A stretch of 64,000 nucleotides of DNA from Prosapia bicincta (Eukaryota; Arthropoda; Insecta; Hemiptera; Cercopidae): contig JBAIZL010000006.1 in assembly GCA_036971475.1 (NCBI GenBank), positions 139,962,231-140,026,230 on the forward strand, in the 5' to 3' direction. The notes under the pieces were generated by a model. It was not told the origin of the DNA. It was given only the letters and a program-made list of their open reading frames with translations, and searched no databases. Both the position numbers and the translations under genes were made by a program. Positions within the stretch are counted from its first letter, which is position 1. Every line of letters begins with the position of its first letter. Below are positions 19,921 to 32,581 of this stretch, in pieces.

Positions 19921-22850
19921 CACACACACACATTCCAATATCGGAAATGTCAAAATTGTAAAAGCGTTTTTGCGGCAAGAAAAAATGTTACCTTATACGA
20001 CAGTAAAAGGTATGTATATTACTACAATTTATTAAAAATATGTTTCTTCTCAATACATTACTCAGAAATTCCTATTTTTTAAAACCTTGCACAGTAGAAA
20101 GTGATTTCTAGTTATTATACTCGTATTTTACAGTGAGATTTGTTTACAACAAATTTCATTAACCCATTTAACAAATCCTTACAGTCTGCTGACTAAATGA
20201 TTTATTTAAAAATATTTTGCGACCTACAACTACATCGTCAGATGTCTTCCTTAAACGATTATACTTGAGGCGACGTTTTCAAAACACCAATGTAGTCTAG
20301 TGCCCGGCAAGTAGCGAATGTAGTGTAAGATAAAAATGACGAACTAACTAGCGACTATGTTGGGCTACTGGAACAAATTAAATCAATGTAAATAAAGTTT
20401 TATAAGGTAAAGGTGAATAAAAAGAGATTTTGAAATATCCAAATTCAGTAATTGTCAACGGGCTATATGTGAACCGGTCTCGCACGGCTCGCGTAAACAC
20501 AGGTTGTTTACATCGCCTTGGCTACACCCCATTAGGACTACGGCTAACACCTCACTTCACGATGACGGCAACTCTGTGCGCGCGATATTACGGTGATCGA
20601 CGACCTTGGATATTACGTCTATGAAGTACATAATAAAATTGCTAATACAGAAATGGTTTAGTAACGATAAAGGCTAATGTGTGAACGCCCGAAAAAGAGT
20701 AAGGTAATAGGATTGTGTAAAAGCCTTAATAAGTGAAGGCTCATATTAATGTGTACGAGGAATGCGACACATACTGGAAGTAGAATAGTGTGGCTCGCGT
20801 GACTAGAGACACACAAGTGATATGCTGAAATATTACTTGTTTTTAAACGTTTTACCACTTGAGGAATAAGGACACAATGCATTATTTACAACAAAATATT
20901 AAGCAGCCATATTATAACTGAAGAGGAGCAATGAATACAGTTTCAGAAAATCTAATGAGATATTTCCGACACGTAATGATCCGGTAAATTAATTGCATGA
21001 AACATTTGTAGAACCTAATTGCTTGTTTATTCGAGTATAGTTAACATTCTCACTAATTAGGAAAGTTTAAAATTATCGGTTAAATATTTTGAAAAAAGAA
21101 AAAAACATTTCTCACATTTAAACACACACAAACCTCAAATTTTCTTTATAGAACTGAGTTTGTTATACAGTATCTATTTTTTACTTCTCTCCTCCAACGA
21201 CTAGTTAATTCGCATTATTAAACTTTATTTTTGTCCTATCCTAACCGGATGGTTGAAATTATGTATAATGATTGACACGTAAGCTGGCACTTGACCGATC
21301 GATAGGAACTCTGTACTAGCCTAGATAAAAAAAAAACATTCTCTGCTGTCATGCGGATTGCGTCAATTGTCGTGGCGACTCTCGAGAAGGCGCTTCAGTA
21401 GATGAAATACGAAATACTATAAATAATGTATATCTACATTCGAGGAAATGTTCGCAGAACAATCTTTGCATAATCTACACCCCCCCCCCCTCCTATAGCG
21501 CCAGTTTACATGTCAACACCTTATGATGTATAACATTGTGCTCTAGGTGTGTTACTGAGAAAGGTTAAATAGGTTTCAGAATTTTTAGTTTTGAGGCATC
21601 ATTGCCAGGTTTTATTGTTTTCTTCGTAACCCTGAGGATTTTCTACATCGCCCAGTAATATTTCTTTTGCTCTTTTGATGACGTCTGAATACCCGATAAT
21701 TCCTTAAGAAAATGTAACAGATGTATAAAAGAAAGGAGAAACTTGAATATCCTAGTTTCAGATTAACTTATGGCATACCTCCAAAATGTTATCGACAGTC
21801 CGTACAGCTCTTCATTGTAAATGGGTACATAGATACTCGAAGCCATTTAAAAACTTTGCTTATCAATTGTTCTTCTGTAGGATAGGAACCATTATTATGC
21901 ACTTCTAAAACACGATACGTTATGTTTGTTACATTAGAAAAATTACATTTCACATTCCAATATTAGAATCAATCAAAATCACATTAAGTATTACAGCTGT
22001 GTTATGCCCGTTTGTCTTTACAAAGTACCCGTCTATTTTTAATTTTTGTTTGTATTTTGATTCATCGACATTCCTGGAGTGCACAAACACAACCGATGTG
22101 TTGTATCGGAGGGAAAAATAGTTACAACTGCAATTATTGACAAGGAGAGTGGGCGGTGGAATCGGGACGGGGGAGGCCCGGACCTGTCAACACACACAGA
22201 TTAATAGCCATTTACACTGTTTGATGGGGCTTATAGCCGCTGTGGTCTGGCCAAATGCTCCGTTAATCCTAGATTTGTAACGGGCTTAGCGAGCTACATG
22301 TGTCCCGCATAACCTGGCCCCAAGCAATTAGTTTGGATTGCCCTTTTCAACGCATTCACCCCAAAAAGTAAATTTACTCTATCAGAAATGTGCGCACAAT
22401 CTTATCTACAGCACTGGATTTCGGAAACCGCTTCCTTTTTTTCTGCTTGGCTAATTTTCGTATCACTGAGGGTCATTTTCAATGCCTAACAGAGCTAATG
22501 CACCTTGAACGTATCCAGCGCTTTACCAACACTTTAACAAACAATAAGCCTATATCAATGTAACTTACGCAACTTATTGCAATAAAATATTAAAAACGCA
22601 TCATTTACAATGAGGTGCCACAGCTCTATTCAGACATATAGTAATGACTTCTTTTGTGGGTAAAATTTCCAGGGTTATGCGGTTTCCAGGTAGATAAAGT
22701 GGGTAGAGCTACGGCGCAATCGCACATTATTACCCTAGGTACACATGTTAACAAGGGTGAACCGACGGAGAGGCACCTTAAATGCATCAACTTTTGCTTC
22801 CTATCTGCCGCAATCTTAGATGTGATTACCTGTCCCCATCTTATAATACA
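19921..22850. other. intergenic DNA, no supported gene
   Basis: Mostly AT-rich. A possible exon-like frame sits at 19,921-20,010 and a Penelope-type terminus-like motif at about 20,205-20,245 (both described under findings). A run of 11 C is at 21,480-21,490. A more GC-rich, repeat-free stretch at about 22,140-22,320 has no recognisable feature. Confidence 0.5.
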
Positions 22851-22854
22851 AGGG

Positions 22855-23470
22855 TAAGTCAATTATTATCCGCAATGTAGTTATAAAATTTTGTAGTAAT
22901 CAAATAAGAAACTTATTTGAATATAATTTTTCGACATAGTCTCCTTGTTTTTCAATGCAATTGATCTATCTTTGTACGCCTGATGCCCTCGTAAAAGGTC
23001 ATCGGTTGAGCTGCGAGCCAGGAATGCACTACTTATTTCAATGCTTCGTCCGAGGTAACTTAACGCCTCTTTGAGCGCAAAAAAAACAAATGATAAAGGC
23101 GGAAGATGGAACTGTATGCATTGTAGTGCAACAACACAACATCTTTTGACAGCAGTACTCAGCGTTTGCTTCGAATTGCAAGCTTTAGCATGGCAATAAG
23201 AATCTCATCGTAACGTACACTGTTTATTGTTTTGCCTCTTTCGTCATAATGGTTCAGTACTGGATGTTGTAAAAACGGTAAGCACGGATCACTGTACGTT
23301 GCTCTTCTTTGTGCAAATAGAAAGCGGATTGGTCATGATTAAAGGCACGACGGCAATAACGAAACTAACCTAGCAGCTTGAAACATGTATAGCAATAACT
23401 ACAAATAAACACAGCATGTATCACCAACGCAAAACGACAGTACTACAGTTTGATTTGAATGTGAACGAAA
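22855..23470 (-). pseudogene. mariner-like transposase remnant
   Basis: On the minus strand a broken frame reads CLPFLQHPVLNHYDERGKTI, then NSVRYDEILIAMLKLAIRSK, a stop, and VLLSKDVVLLHYNA (about 23,290-23,120). This follows the mariner transposase pattern running up to the second catalytic block, normally LLHDNA. Here the Asp of HDN is replaced (HYN). Further on, FFALKEALSYLGRSIEISSA and a degenerate tail, KNKETMSKNYI, match the family C-terminus. Stops and a mutated catalytic motif make it inactive. No convincing terminal inverted repeats were found. Confidence 0.72.
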
Positions 23471-23970
23471 GGTAAGTACAACGTTACAAGCTTTTAATAA
23501 CGTGCGTATCTAAATTTAAACCTTAAAAAAAGTCTGTAGCTTAAGAAGGCTACTTGAAATTAAGTGTAAAAAACTTTTTAAATATTTTTACAACTCCAAT
23601 TTGTTATGTAGAACCATTTGACATTTTATTTGATATAATTCCGGCTAACCACTTTAGTTACTTTAAAGGTTTGCTATTTATAAATTTGGATTTTACCGCT
23701 GTTTCAACTGTCATCCATGGGAATCTATTGACATTACTGAGAGTTCTGAAATGTTTACGCAAGTAATAGGTTAAACGAGAAAGCGTTTTATTCGCTATGT
23801 AACCGCAAAGCGAAACTAATCAAAGTGTAAACAGACAGTCGCCCTCTCCAGAAGTCGACTTCCCCTCTCCCCTAGTTCCTGTCATTTCTACAGTCAAGTG
23901 AGAAAGGAAAACCAATTTAAAGGGTTGTGACGAGCGAATCTTTGTGCGTCTGATGAGACTATGTAGAACA
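23471..23970. other. intergenic DNA
   Basis: No gene or element recognised between the mariner remnant and the large satellite. Confidence 0.55.
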
Positions 23971-26100
23971 TAAAACACTACAAATTTTACATACCTAGCC
24001 CTAACCTTTCTTCATTTGTCCTCTGTGTTCATTTCAAACCACCATTTACATACCTAGCCCTAACCTTTCTTCATTTGTCCTCTGTGTTCATTTCAAAGCA
24101 ACATTTACATACCTAGCCCTAACCTTTCTTCAGATTGTCCTCTGTGTTCATTTCAAACCACCATTTACATACTTCGCCCTAAACTTTCTTCAGATTGTCC
24201 TCTGTGTTCATTTCAAAGCAACATTTACATACCTAGCCCTAACCTTTCTTCAGATTGTCCTCTGTGTTCATTTCAAACCACCATTTACATACTTAGCGCT
24301 AACCTTTCTTCGGATTGTCCTCTGTGTTCATTGCAAACCACCAATTACATACTTGGCCCTAACCTTTCTTTAGATTGCCCTCTGTGTTCACTTGATGAAA
24401 CGACGTACTAAACGAAGCAACCTAACATACTTCGGCCTAACCTTTCCTCAGAGTATTCATTGCGTTCCCTTAACGAAACCATACACAACATAAGAGAACC
24501 CAATTTACATACTTGGCCCTAACCTTCTCTCAGATTGCCCTCTGTGTTCACTTGATGAAACAACGTACTAAACGAAGCAACCTAACATACTTCGACCTAA
24601 CCTTTCCTCAGAGTATTCATTGCGTTCCCTTAACGAAACCATACACAACATAAGAGAACCCAATTTACATACTTCGCCCTAACCTTTTCTCAGATTGTCC
24701 TCTGTGTTCACTTGATGAAACAACGTACTAACAGAACCAACTTAACATACTTGGCAATAACCTATTCTCAGATTGTCCTCTGTGTTCACTTGATGAAACA
24801 ACGTACCAACAGAACCAACTTAATATACTTGGCCCTAACGTTAACTCATATTGTCTCTGTGTTCACTTGATGAAACAACGTACTAACAGAACCAACTTAA
24901 CATACTTGGCAATAACCTATTCTCAGATTGCCCTCTGTGTTCAATTGATGAAACACCGTACCAAAACAACCACTTAACATACTTGGCAATAACCTATTCT
25001 CAGATTGCCCTCTGTGTTCACTTGATGAAACAACGTACCAAAAGAACCAACTTAACATACTTGGCAATAACCTTTTCTCAGATTGTCCTCTGTTTTCACT
25101 TGATGAAACAACGTACTAACAGAACCAACTTAACATACTTGGCAATAACCTATTCTCAGATTGCCCTCTGTGTTCACTTGATGAAACAACGTACCAAAAG
25201 AACCAACTAAACATACTTGGCAATAACCTTTTCTCAGATTGTCCTCTGCGTTCACATGATGAAACATCGTACCAAAAAAACCAACTTAACATACTTGGCA
25301 ATAACCTATTCTCAGATTGTCCTCTGTGTTCACTTGCTGAAACAACGTACTAACAGAACCAACTTAACATACTTGGCAATAACCTATTCTCAGATTGTCC
25401 TCTGTGTTAACTTGATGAAACAATGTACTAACAGAACAAACTTAACATACTTGGCAATAACCTATTCTCAGATTGCCCTCTGTGTTCACTTGATGAAACA
25501 ACGTACCAAAAGAACCAACTTAACATACTTGGCAATAACCTTTTCTCAGATTGTCCTCTGCGTTCACTTGATGAAACAACGTACCAAAAGAACCAACTTA
25601 ACATACTTGGCAATAACCTATTCTCAGATTGTCCTCTGTGTTCACTTGATGAAACAACGTACTAACAGAACCGACTTAACATACTTGGCAATAACCTATT
25701 CTCAGATTGTCCTCTGTGTTCACTTGATGAAACAACGTACTAACAGAACCAACTTAACATACTTGGCAATAACCTATTCTCAGATTGCCCTCTGTGTTCA
25801 CTTGATGAAACAACGTACCAAAAGAACCAACTTAACATACTTGCCAATAACCTATTCTCAGATTGCCCTCTGTGTTCACTTGATGAAACAACGTACTAAC
25901 AGAACCAACTTAACATACTTGGCAATAACCTATTCTCAGATCGCCCTCTGTGTTCACTTGATGAAACAACGTACCAAAAGAACCAACTTAACATACTTGG
26001 CAATAACCTATTCTCAGATTGCCCTCTGTGTTCACTTGATGAAACAACGTACCAAAAGAACCAACTTAACATACTTGGCAATAACCTTTTCTCAGATTGT

Positions 26101-28362
26101 CCTCTGTGTTCACTTGATGAAACAACGTACTAACAGAACCAACTTAACATACTTGGCAATGACCTATTCTCAGATTGCCCTCTGTGTTCACTTGATAAAA
26201 CAACGTACCAAAAGAACCAACTTAACATACTTGGCAAAAACTTTTTCTCAGATTGTCCTCTGCGTTCACTTGATGAAACAACGTACCAAAAGAACCAACT
26301 TAACATACTTGGCAATAACCGTTTCTCAGATTGTCCTCTGCGTTCACTTAAAGAAACAACGTACCAAAAGAACCAACTAACCATACTTGGCAATAACCTA
26401 TTCTCAGATTGTCCTCTGTGTTCACTTGATGAAACAACGTACTAACAGAACCAACTTAACATACTTGGCAATAACCTATTCTCAGATTGTCCTCTGTGTT
26501 CACTTGATGAAACAACGTACTAACAGAACCAACTTAACATACTTGGCAATAACCTATTCTCAGATTGCCCTCTGTGTTCACTTGATGAAACAACGTACCA
26601 AAAGAACCAACTTAACATACTTGGCAATAACCTATTCTCAGATTGCCCTCTGTGTTCACTTGATGAAACAACGTACTAACAGAACCAACTTAACATACTT
26701 GGCAATAACCTATTCTCAGATTGCCCTCTGTGTTCACTTGATGAAACAACGTACCAAAAGAACCAACTTAACATACTTGGCAATAACCTTTTCTCAGATT
26801 GTCCTCTGTGTTCACTTGATGAAACAACGTACTAACAGAACCAACTTAACATACTTGGCAATAACCTATTCTCAGATTGTCCTCTGTGTTCACTTGATGA
26901 AACAACGTACTAACAGAACCAACTTAACATACTTGGCAATAACCTATTCTCAGATTGCCCTCTGTGTTCACTTGATGAAACAACGTACCAAAAGAACCAA
27001 CTTAACATACTTGGCAATAACCTTTTCTCAGATTGTCCTCTGCATTCACTTGATGAAACAACGTACCAAAAGAACCAACTTAACATACTTGGCAATAACC
27101 TTTTCTCAGATTGTCCTCTGCGTTCACTTGATGAAACGACGTAAAAAAAGAACCAACTTAACATACTTGGCAATAACCTATTCTCAGATTGTCCTCTGTG
27201 TTCACTTGATGAAACAACGTACTAACAGAACCAACTTAACATACTTGGCAATAATCTATTCTGAGATTGTCCTCTGTGTTCACTTGATGAAACAACGTAC
27301 TAACAGAACCAACTTAACATACTTGGCAATAACCTATTCTCAGATTGCCCTCTGTGTTCACTTGATGAAACAACGTACCAAAAGAACCAACTTAACATAC
27401 TTGGCAATAACCTATTCTCAGATTGCCCTCTGTGTTCACTTGATGAAACAACGTACTAACAGAACCAACTTAACATACTTCGCCCTAACCTTTTCTCAGA
27501 TTGTCCTCTGTGTTCACTTGATGAAACAACGTACTAACCGAACCAACTTAACATACTTGGCAATAACCTATTCTCAGATTGTCCTCTGTGTTCACTTGAT
27601 GAAACAACGTACTAACAGAACCAACTTAACATACTTGGCAATAACCTATTCTCAGATTGCCCTCTGTGTTCACTTGATGAAACAACGTACCAAAAGAACC
27701 AACTTAACATACTTGGCAATAACCTATTCTCAGATTGCCCTCTGTGTTCACTTGATGAAACAACGTACCAAAAGAACCAACTTAACATACTTGGCAATAA
27801 CCTATTCTCAGATTGCCCTCTGTGTTCACTTGATGAAACAACGTACAAAAAGAACCAACTTAACATACTTGGCAATAACCTTTTCTCAGATTGTCCTCTG
27901 TGTTCACATGATGAAACAACGTACTAACAGAACCAACTTAACATACTTGGCAATAACCTATTCTCAGATTGTCCTCTGTGTTCACTTGATGAAACAACGT
28001 ACTAACAGAACCAACTTAACATACTTGGCAATAACCTATTCTCAGATTGCCCTCTGTGTTCACTTGATGAAACAACGTACCAAAAGAACCAACTTAACAT
28101 ACTTGGCAATAACCTTTTCTCAGATTGTCCTCTGCGTTCACTTGATGAAACAACGTACCAAAAGAACCAACTTAACATACTTGGCAATAACCTATTCTCA
28201 GATTGTCCTCTGTGTTCACTTGATGAAACAACGTACTAACAGAACCAACTTAACATACTTGGCAATAACCTATTCTGAGATTGTCCTCTGTGTTCACTTG
28301 ATGAAACAACGTACTAACAGAACCAACGTAACATACTTGGCAATAACCTATTCTCAGAATGC
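26101..28362. repeat. 2262-bp higher-order repeat in the 78-bp array, copy 1
   Basis: 29 monomers. The marker units (GGCAATGACC, GGCAAAAACTTTTTC, AACCGTTTCTC, the CACTTAAAGAAAC unit, ATGAAACGACGTAAAAAAAG) recur in the same order exactly 2262 bp later. Sequence matches from 26,101 to 28,392 against 28,363 to 30,654 with no difference noticed. Confidence 0.92.
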
Positions 28363-30654
28363 CCTCTGTGTTCACTTGATGAAACAACGTACTAACAGAA
28401 CCAACTTAACATACTTGGCAATGACCTATTCTCAGATTGCCCTCTGTGTTCACTTGATAAAACAACGTACCAAAAGAACCAACTTAACATACTTGGCAAA
28501 AACTTTTTCTCAGATTGTCCTCTGCGTTCACTTGATGAAACAACGTACCAAAAGAACCAACTTAACATACTTGGCAATAACCGTTTCTCAGATTGTCCTC
28601 TGCGTTCACTTAAAGAAACAACGTACCAAAAGAACCAACTAACCATACTTGGCAATAACCTATTCTCAGATTGTCCTCTGTGTTCACTTGATGAAACAAC
28701 GTACTAACAGAACCAACTTAACATACTTGGCAATAACCTATTCTCAGATTGTCCTCTGTGTTCACTTGATGAAACAACGTACTAACAGAACCAACTTAAC
28801 ATACTTGGCAATAACCTATTCTCAGATTGCCCTCTGTGTTCACTTGATGAAACAACGTACCAAAAGAACCAACTTAACATACTTGGCAATAACCTATTCT
28901 CAGATTGCCCTCTGTGTTCACTTGATGAAACAACGTACTAACAGAACCAACTTAACATACTTGGCAATAACCTATTCTCAGATTGCCCTCTGTGTTCACT
29001 TGATGAAACAACGTACCAAAAGAACCAACTTAACATACTTGGCAATAACCTTTTCTCAGATTGTCCTCTGTGTTCACTTGATGAAACAACGTACTAACAG
29101 AACCAACTTAACATACTTGGCAATAACCTATTCTCAGATTGTCCTCTGTGTTCACTTGATGAAACAACGTACTAACAGAACCAACTTAACATACTTGGCA
29201 ATAACCTATTCTCAGATTGCCCTCTGTGTTCACTTGATGAAACAACGTACCAAAAGAACCAACTTAACATACTTGGCAATAACCTTTTCTCAGATTGTCC
29301 TCTGCATTCACTTGATGAAACAACGTACCAAAAGAACCAACTTAACATACTTGGCAATAACCTTTTCTCAGATTGTCCTCTGCGTTCACTTGATGAAACG
29401 ACGTAAAAAAAGAACCAACTTAACATACTTGGCAATAACCTATTCTCAGATTGTCCTCTGTGTTCACTTGATGAAACAACGTACTAACAGAACCAACTTA
29501 ACATACTTGGCAATAATCTATTCTGAGATTGTCCTCTGTGTTCACTTGATGAAACAACGTACTAACAGAACCAACTTAACATACTTGGCAATAACCTATT
29601 CTCAGATTGCCCTCTGTGTTCACTTGATGAAACAACGTACCAAAAGAACCAACTTAACATACTTGGCAATAACCTATTCTCAGATTGCCCTCTGTGTTCA
29701 CTTGATGAAACAACGTACTAACAGAACCAACTTAACATACTTCGCCCTAACCTTTTCTCAGATTGTCCTCTGTGTTCACTTGATGAAACAACGTACTAAC
29801 CGAACCAACTTAACATACTTGGCAATAACCTATTCTCAGATTGTCCTCTGTGTTCACTTGATGAAACAACGTACTAACAGAACCAACTTAACATACTTGG
29901 CAATAACCTATTCTCAGATTGCCCTCTGTGTTCACTTGATGAAACAACGTACCAAAAGAACCAACTTAACATACTTGGCAATAACCTATTCTCAGATTGC
30001 CCTCTGTGTTCACTTGATGAAACAACGTACCAAAAGAACCAACTTAACATACTTGGCAATAACCTATTCTCAGATTGCCCTCTGTGTTCACTTGATGAAA
30101 CAACGTACAAAAAGAACCAACTTAACATACTTGGCAATAACCTTTTCTCAGATTGTCCTCTGTGTTCACATGATGAAACAACGTACTAACAGAACCAACT
30201 TAACATACTTGGCAATAACCTATTCTCAGATTGTCCTCTGTGTTCACTTGATGAAACAACGTACTAACAGAACCAACTTAACATACTTGGCAATAACCTA
30301 TTCTCAGATTGCCCTCTGTGTTCACTTGATGAAACAACGTACCAAAAGAACCAACTTAACATACTTGGCAATAACCTTTTCTCAGATTGTCCTCTGCGTT
30401 CACTTGATGAAACAACGTACCAAAAGAACCAACTTAACATACTTGGCAATAACCTATTCTCAGATTGTCCTCTGTGTTCACTTGATGAAACAACGTACTA
30501 ACAGAACCAACTTAACATACTTGGCAATAACCTATTCTGAGATTGTCCTCTGTGTTCACTTGATGAAACAACGTACTAACAGAACCAACGTAACATACTT
30601 GGCAATAACCTATTCTCAGAATGCCCTCTGTGTTCACTTGATGAAACAACGTAC
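28363..30654. repeat. 2262-bp higher-order repeat in the 78-bp array, copy 2
   Basis: Second copy of the 29-monomer block. It matches until about 30,654, where ACCAAAAG replaces ACTAACAG and a partial further repeat of the block begins (the AATCTATTCTGAG marker unit recurs near 30,918). Confidence 0.92.
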
Positions 30655-31229
30655 CAAAAGAACCAACTTAACATACTTGGCAATAACCTATTCTCAGATT
30701 GCCCTCTGTGTTCACTTGATGAAACAACGTACCAAAAGAACCAACTTAACATACTTGGCAATAACCTTTTCTCAGATTGTCCTCTGCGTTCACTTGATGA
30801 AACGACGTACCAAAAGAACCAACTTAACATACTTGGCAATAACCTATTCTCAGATTGTCCTCTGTGTTCACTTGATGAAACAACGTACTAACAGAACCAA
30901 CTTAACATACTTGGCAATAATCTATTCTGAGATTGTCCTCTGTGTTCACTTGATGAAACAACGTACTAACAGAACCAACTTAACATACTTGGCAATAACC
31001 TATTCTCAGATTGCCCTCTGTGTTCACTTGATGAAACAACGTACCAAAAGAACCAACTTAACATACTTGGCAATAACCTATTCTCAGATTGCCCTCTGTG
31101 TTCACTTGATGAAACAACGTACTAACAGAACCAACTTAACATACTTGGCAATAACCTATTCTCAGATTGCCCTCTGTTTTCACTTGATGAAACAACGTAC
31201 CAACAGAACCAACTTAATATACTTGGCCC

Positions 31230-32581
31230 TAACGTTAACTCATATTGTCTCTGTGTTCACTTGATGAAACAACGTACTAACAGAACCAACTTAATATACT
31301 TGGCCCTAACGTTAACTCAGATTGTCTCTGTGTTCACTTAATGAAACAACGTACTAACAGAACCAACTTAACATACTTGGCAATAACCTATTCTCAGATT
31401 GTCCTCTGTGTTCACTTGATGAAACAACGTACCAAAAGAACCAACTTAACATACTTGGCAATAACCTATTCTCAGATTGTCTCTGTGTTCACTTAATGAA
31501 ACAACGTACTAACAGAACCAACTTAACATACTTGGCAATAACCTATTCTCAGATTGTCCTCTGTGTTCACTTGATGAAACAACGTACCAAAAGAACCAAC
31601 TTAACATACTTGGCAATAACCTATTCTCAGATTGTCCTCTGTGTTCACTTGATGAAACAACGTACTAACAGAACCAACTTAATATACTTGGCCCTAACGT
31701 TAACTCAGATTGTCTCTGTGTTCACTTAATGAAACAACGTACTAACAGAACCAACTTAACATACTTGGCAATAACCTATTCTCAAATTGTCCTCTGTGTT
31801 CACTTGATGAAACAACGTACCAAAAGAACCAACTTAACATACTTGGCAATAACCTATTCTCAGATTGTCCTCTGTGTTCACTTGATGAAACAACGTACTA
31901 ACAGAACCAACTTAATATACTTGGCCCTAACGTTAACTCAGATTGTCTCTGTGTTCACTTAATGAAACAACGTACTAACAGAACCAACTTAACATACTTG
32001 GCAATAACCTATTCTCAGATTGTCCTCTGTGTTCACTTGATGAAACAACGTACTAACAGAACCAACTTAATATACTTGGCCCTAACGTTAACTCATATTG
32101 TCTCTGTGTTCACTTGATGAAACAACGTACTAACAGAACCAACTTAATATACTTGGCCCTAACGTTAACTCAGATTGTCTCTGTGTTCACTTAATGAAAC
32201 AACGTACTAACAGAACCAACTTAACATACTTGGCAATAACCTATTCTCAGATTGTCCTCTGTGTTCACTTGATGAAACAACGTACCAAAAGAACCAACTT
32301 AACATACTTGGCAATAACCTATTCTCAGATTGTCTCTGTGTTCACTTAATGAAACAACGTACTAACAGAACCAACTTAACATACTTGGCAATAACCTATT
32401 CTCAGATTGTCCTCTGTGTTCACTTGATGAAACAACGTACCAAAAGAACCAACTTAACATACTTGGCAATAACCTATTCTCAGATTGTCCTCTGTGTTCA
32501 CTTGATGAAACAACGTACTAACAGAACCAACTTAATATACTTGGCCCTAACGTTAACTCAGATTGTCTCTGTGTTCACTTA
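31230..32581. repeat. 853-bp and 233-bp higher-order repeats in the 78-bp array
   Basis: AACGTTAACTCATATTGTCT recurs at 31,231 and 32,084 (853 bp apart). The block contains 77-bp units with the signature GATTGTCTCTGTGTTCACTT followed by AATG. Inside it, a 3-monomer 233-bp block repeats (31,496, 31,729 and again at 32,349). Confidence 0.88.

Noticed and set aside
23955..23985. CTGATGAGACTATGTAGAAC as a hammerhead core
   Set aside because: GAAA is missing (GAAC) and no stem II can form between the two parts.
26387..31264. Long open frames of 751 and 871 codons as a giant repeat protein gene
   Set aside because: They follow from a 78-bp unit with no stop in one frame. The minus strand is open too, 77-bp units break the frame, and there is no unique domain or gene structure.
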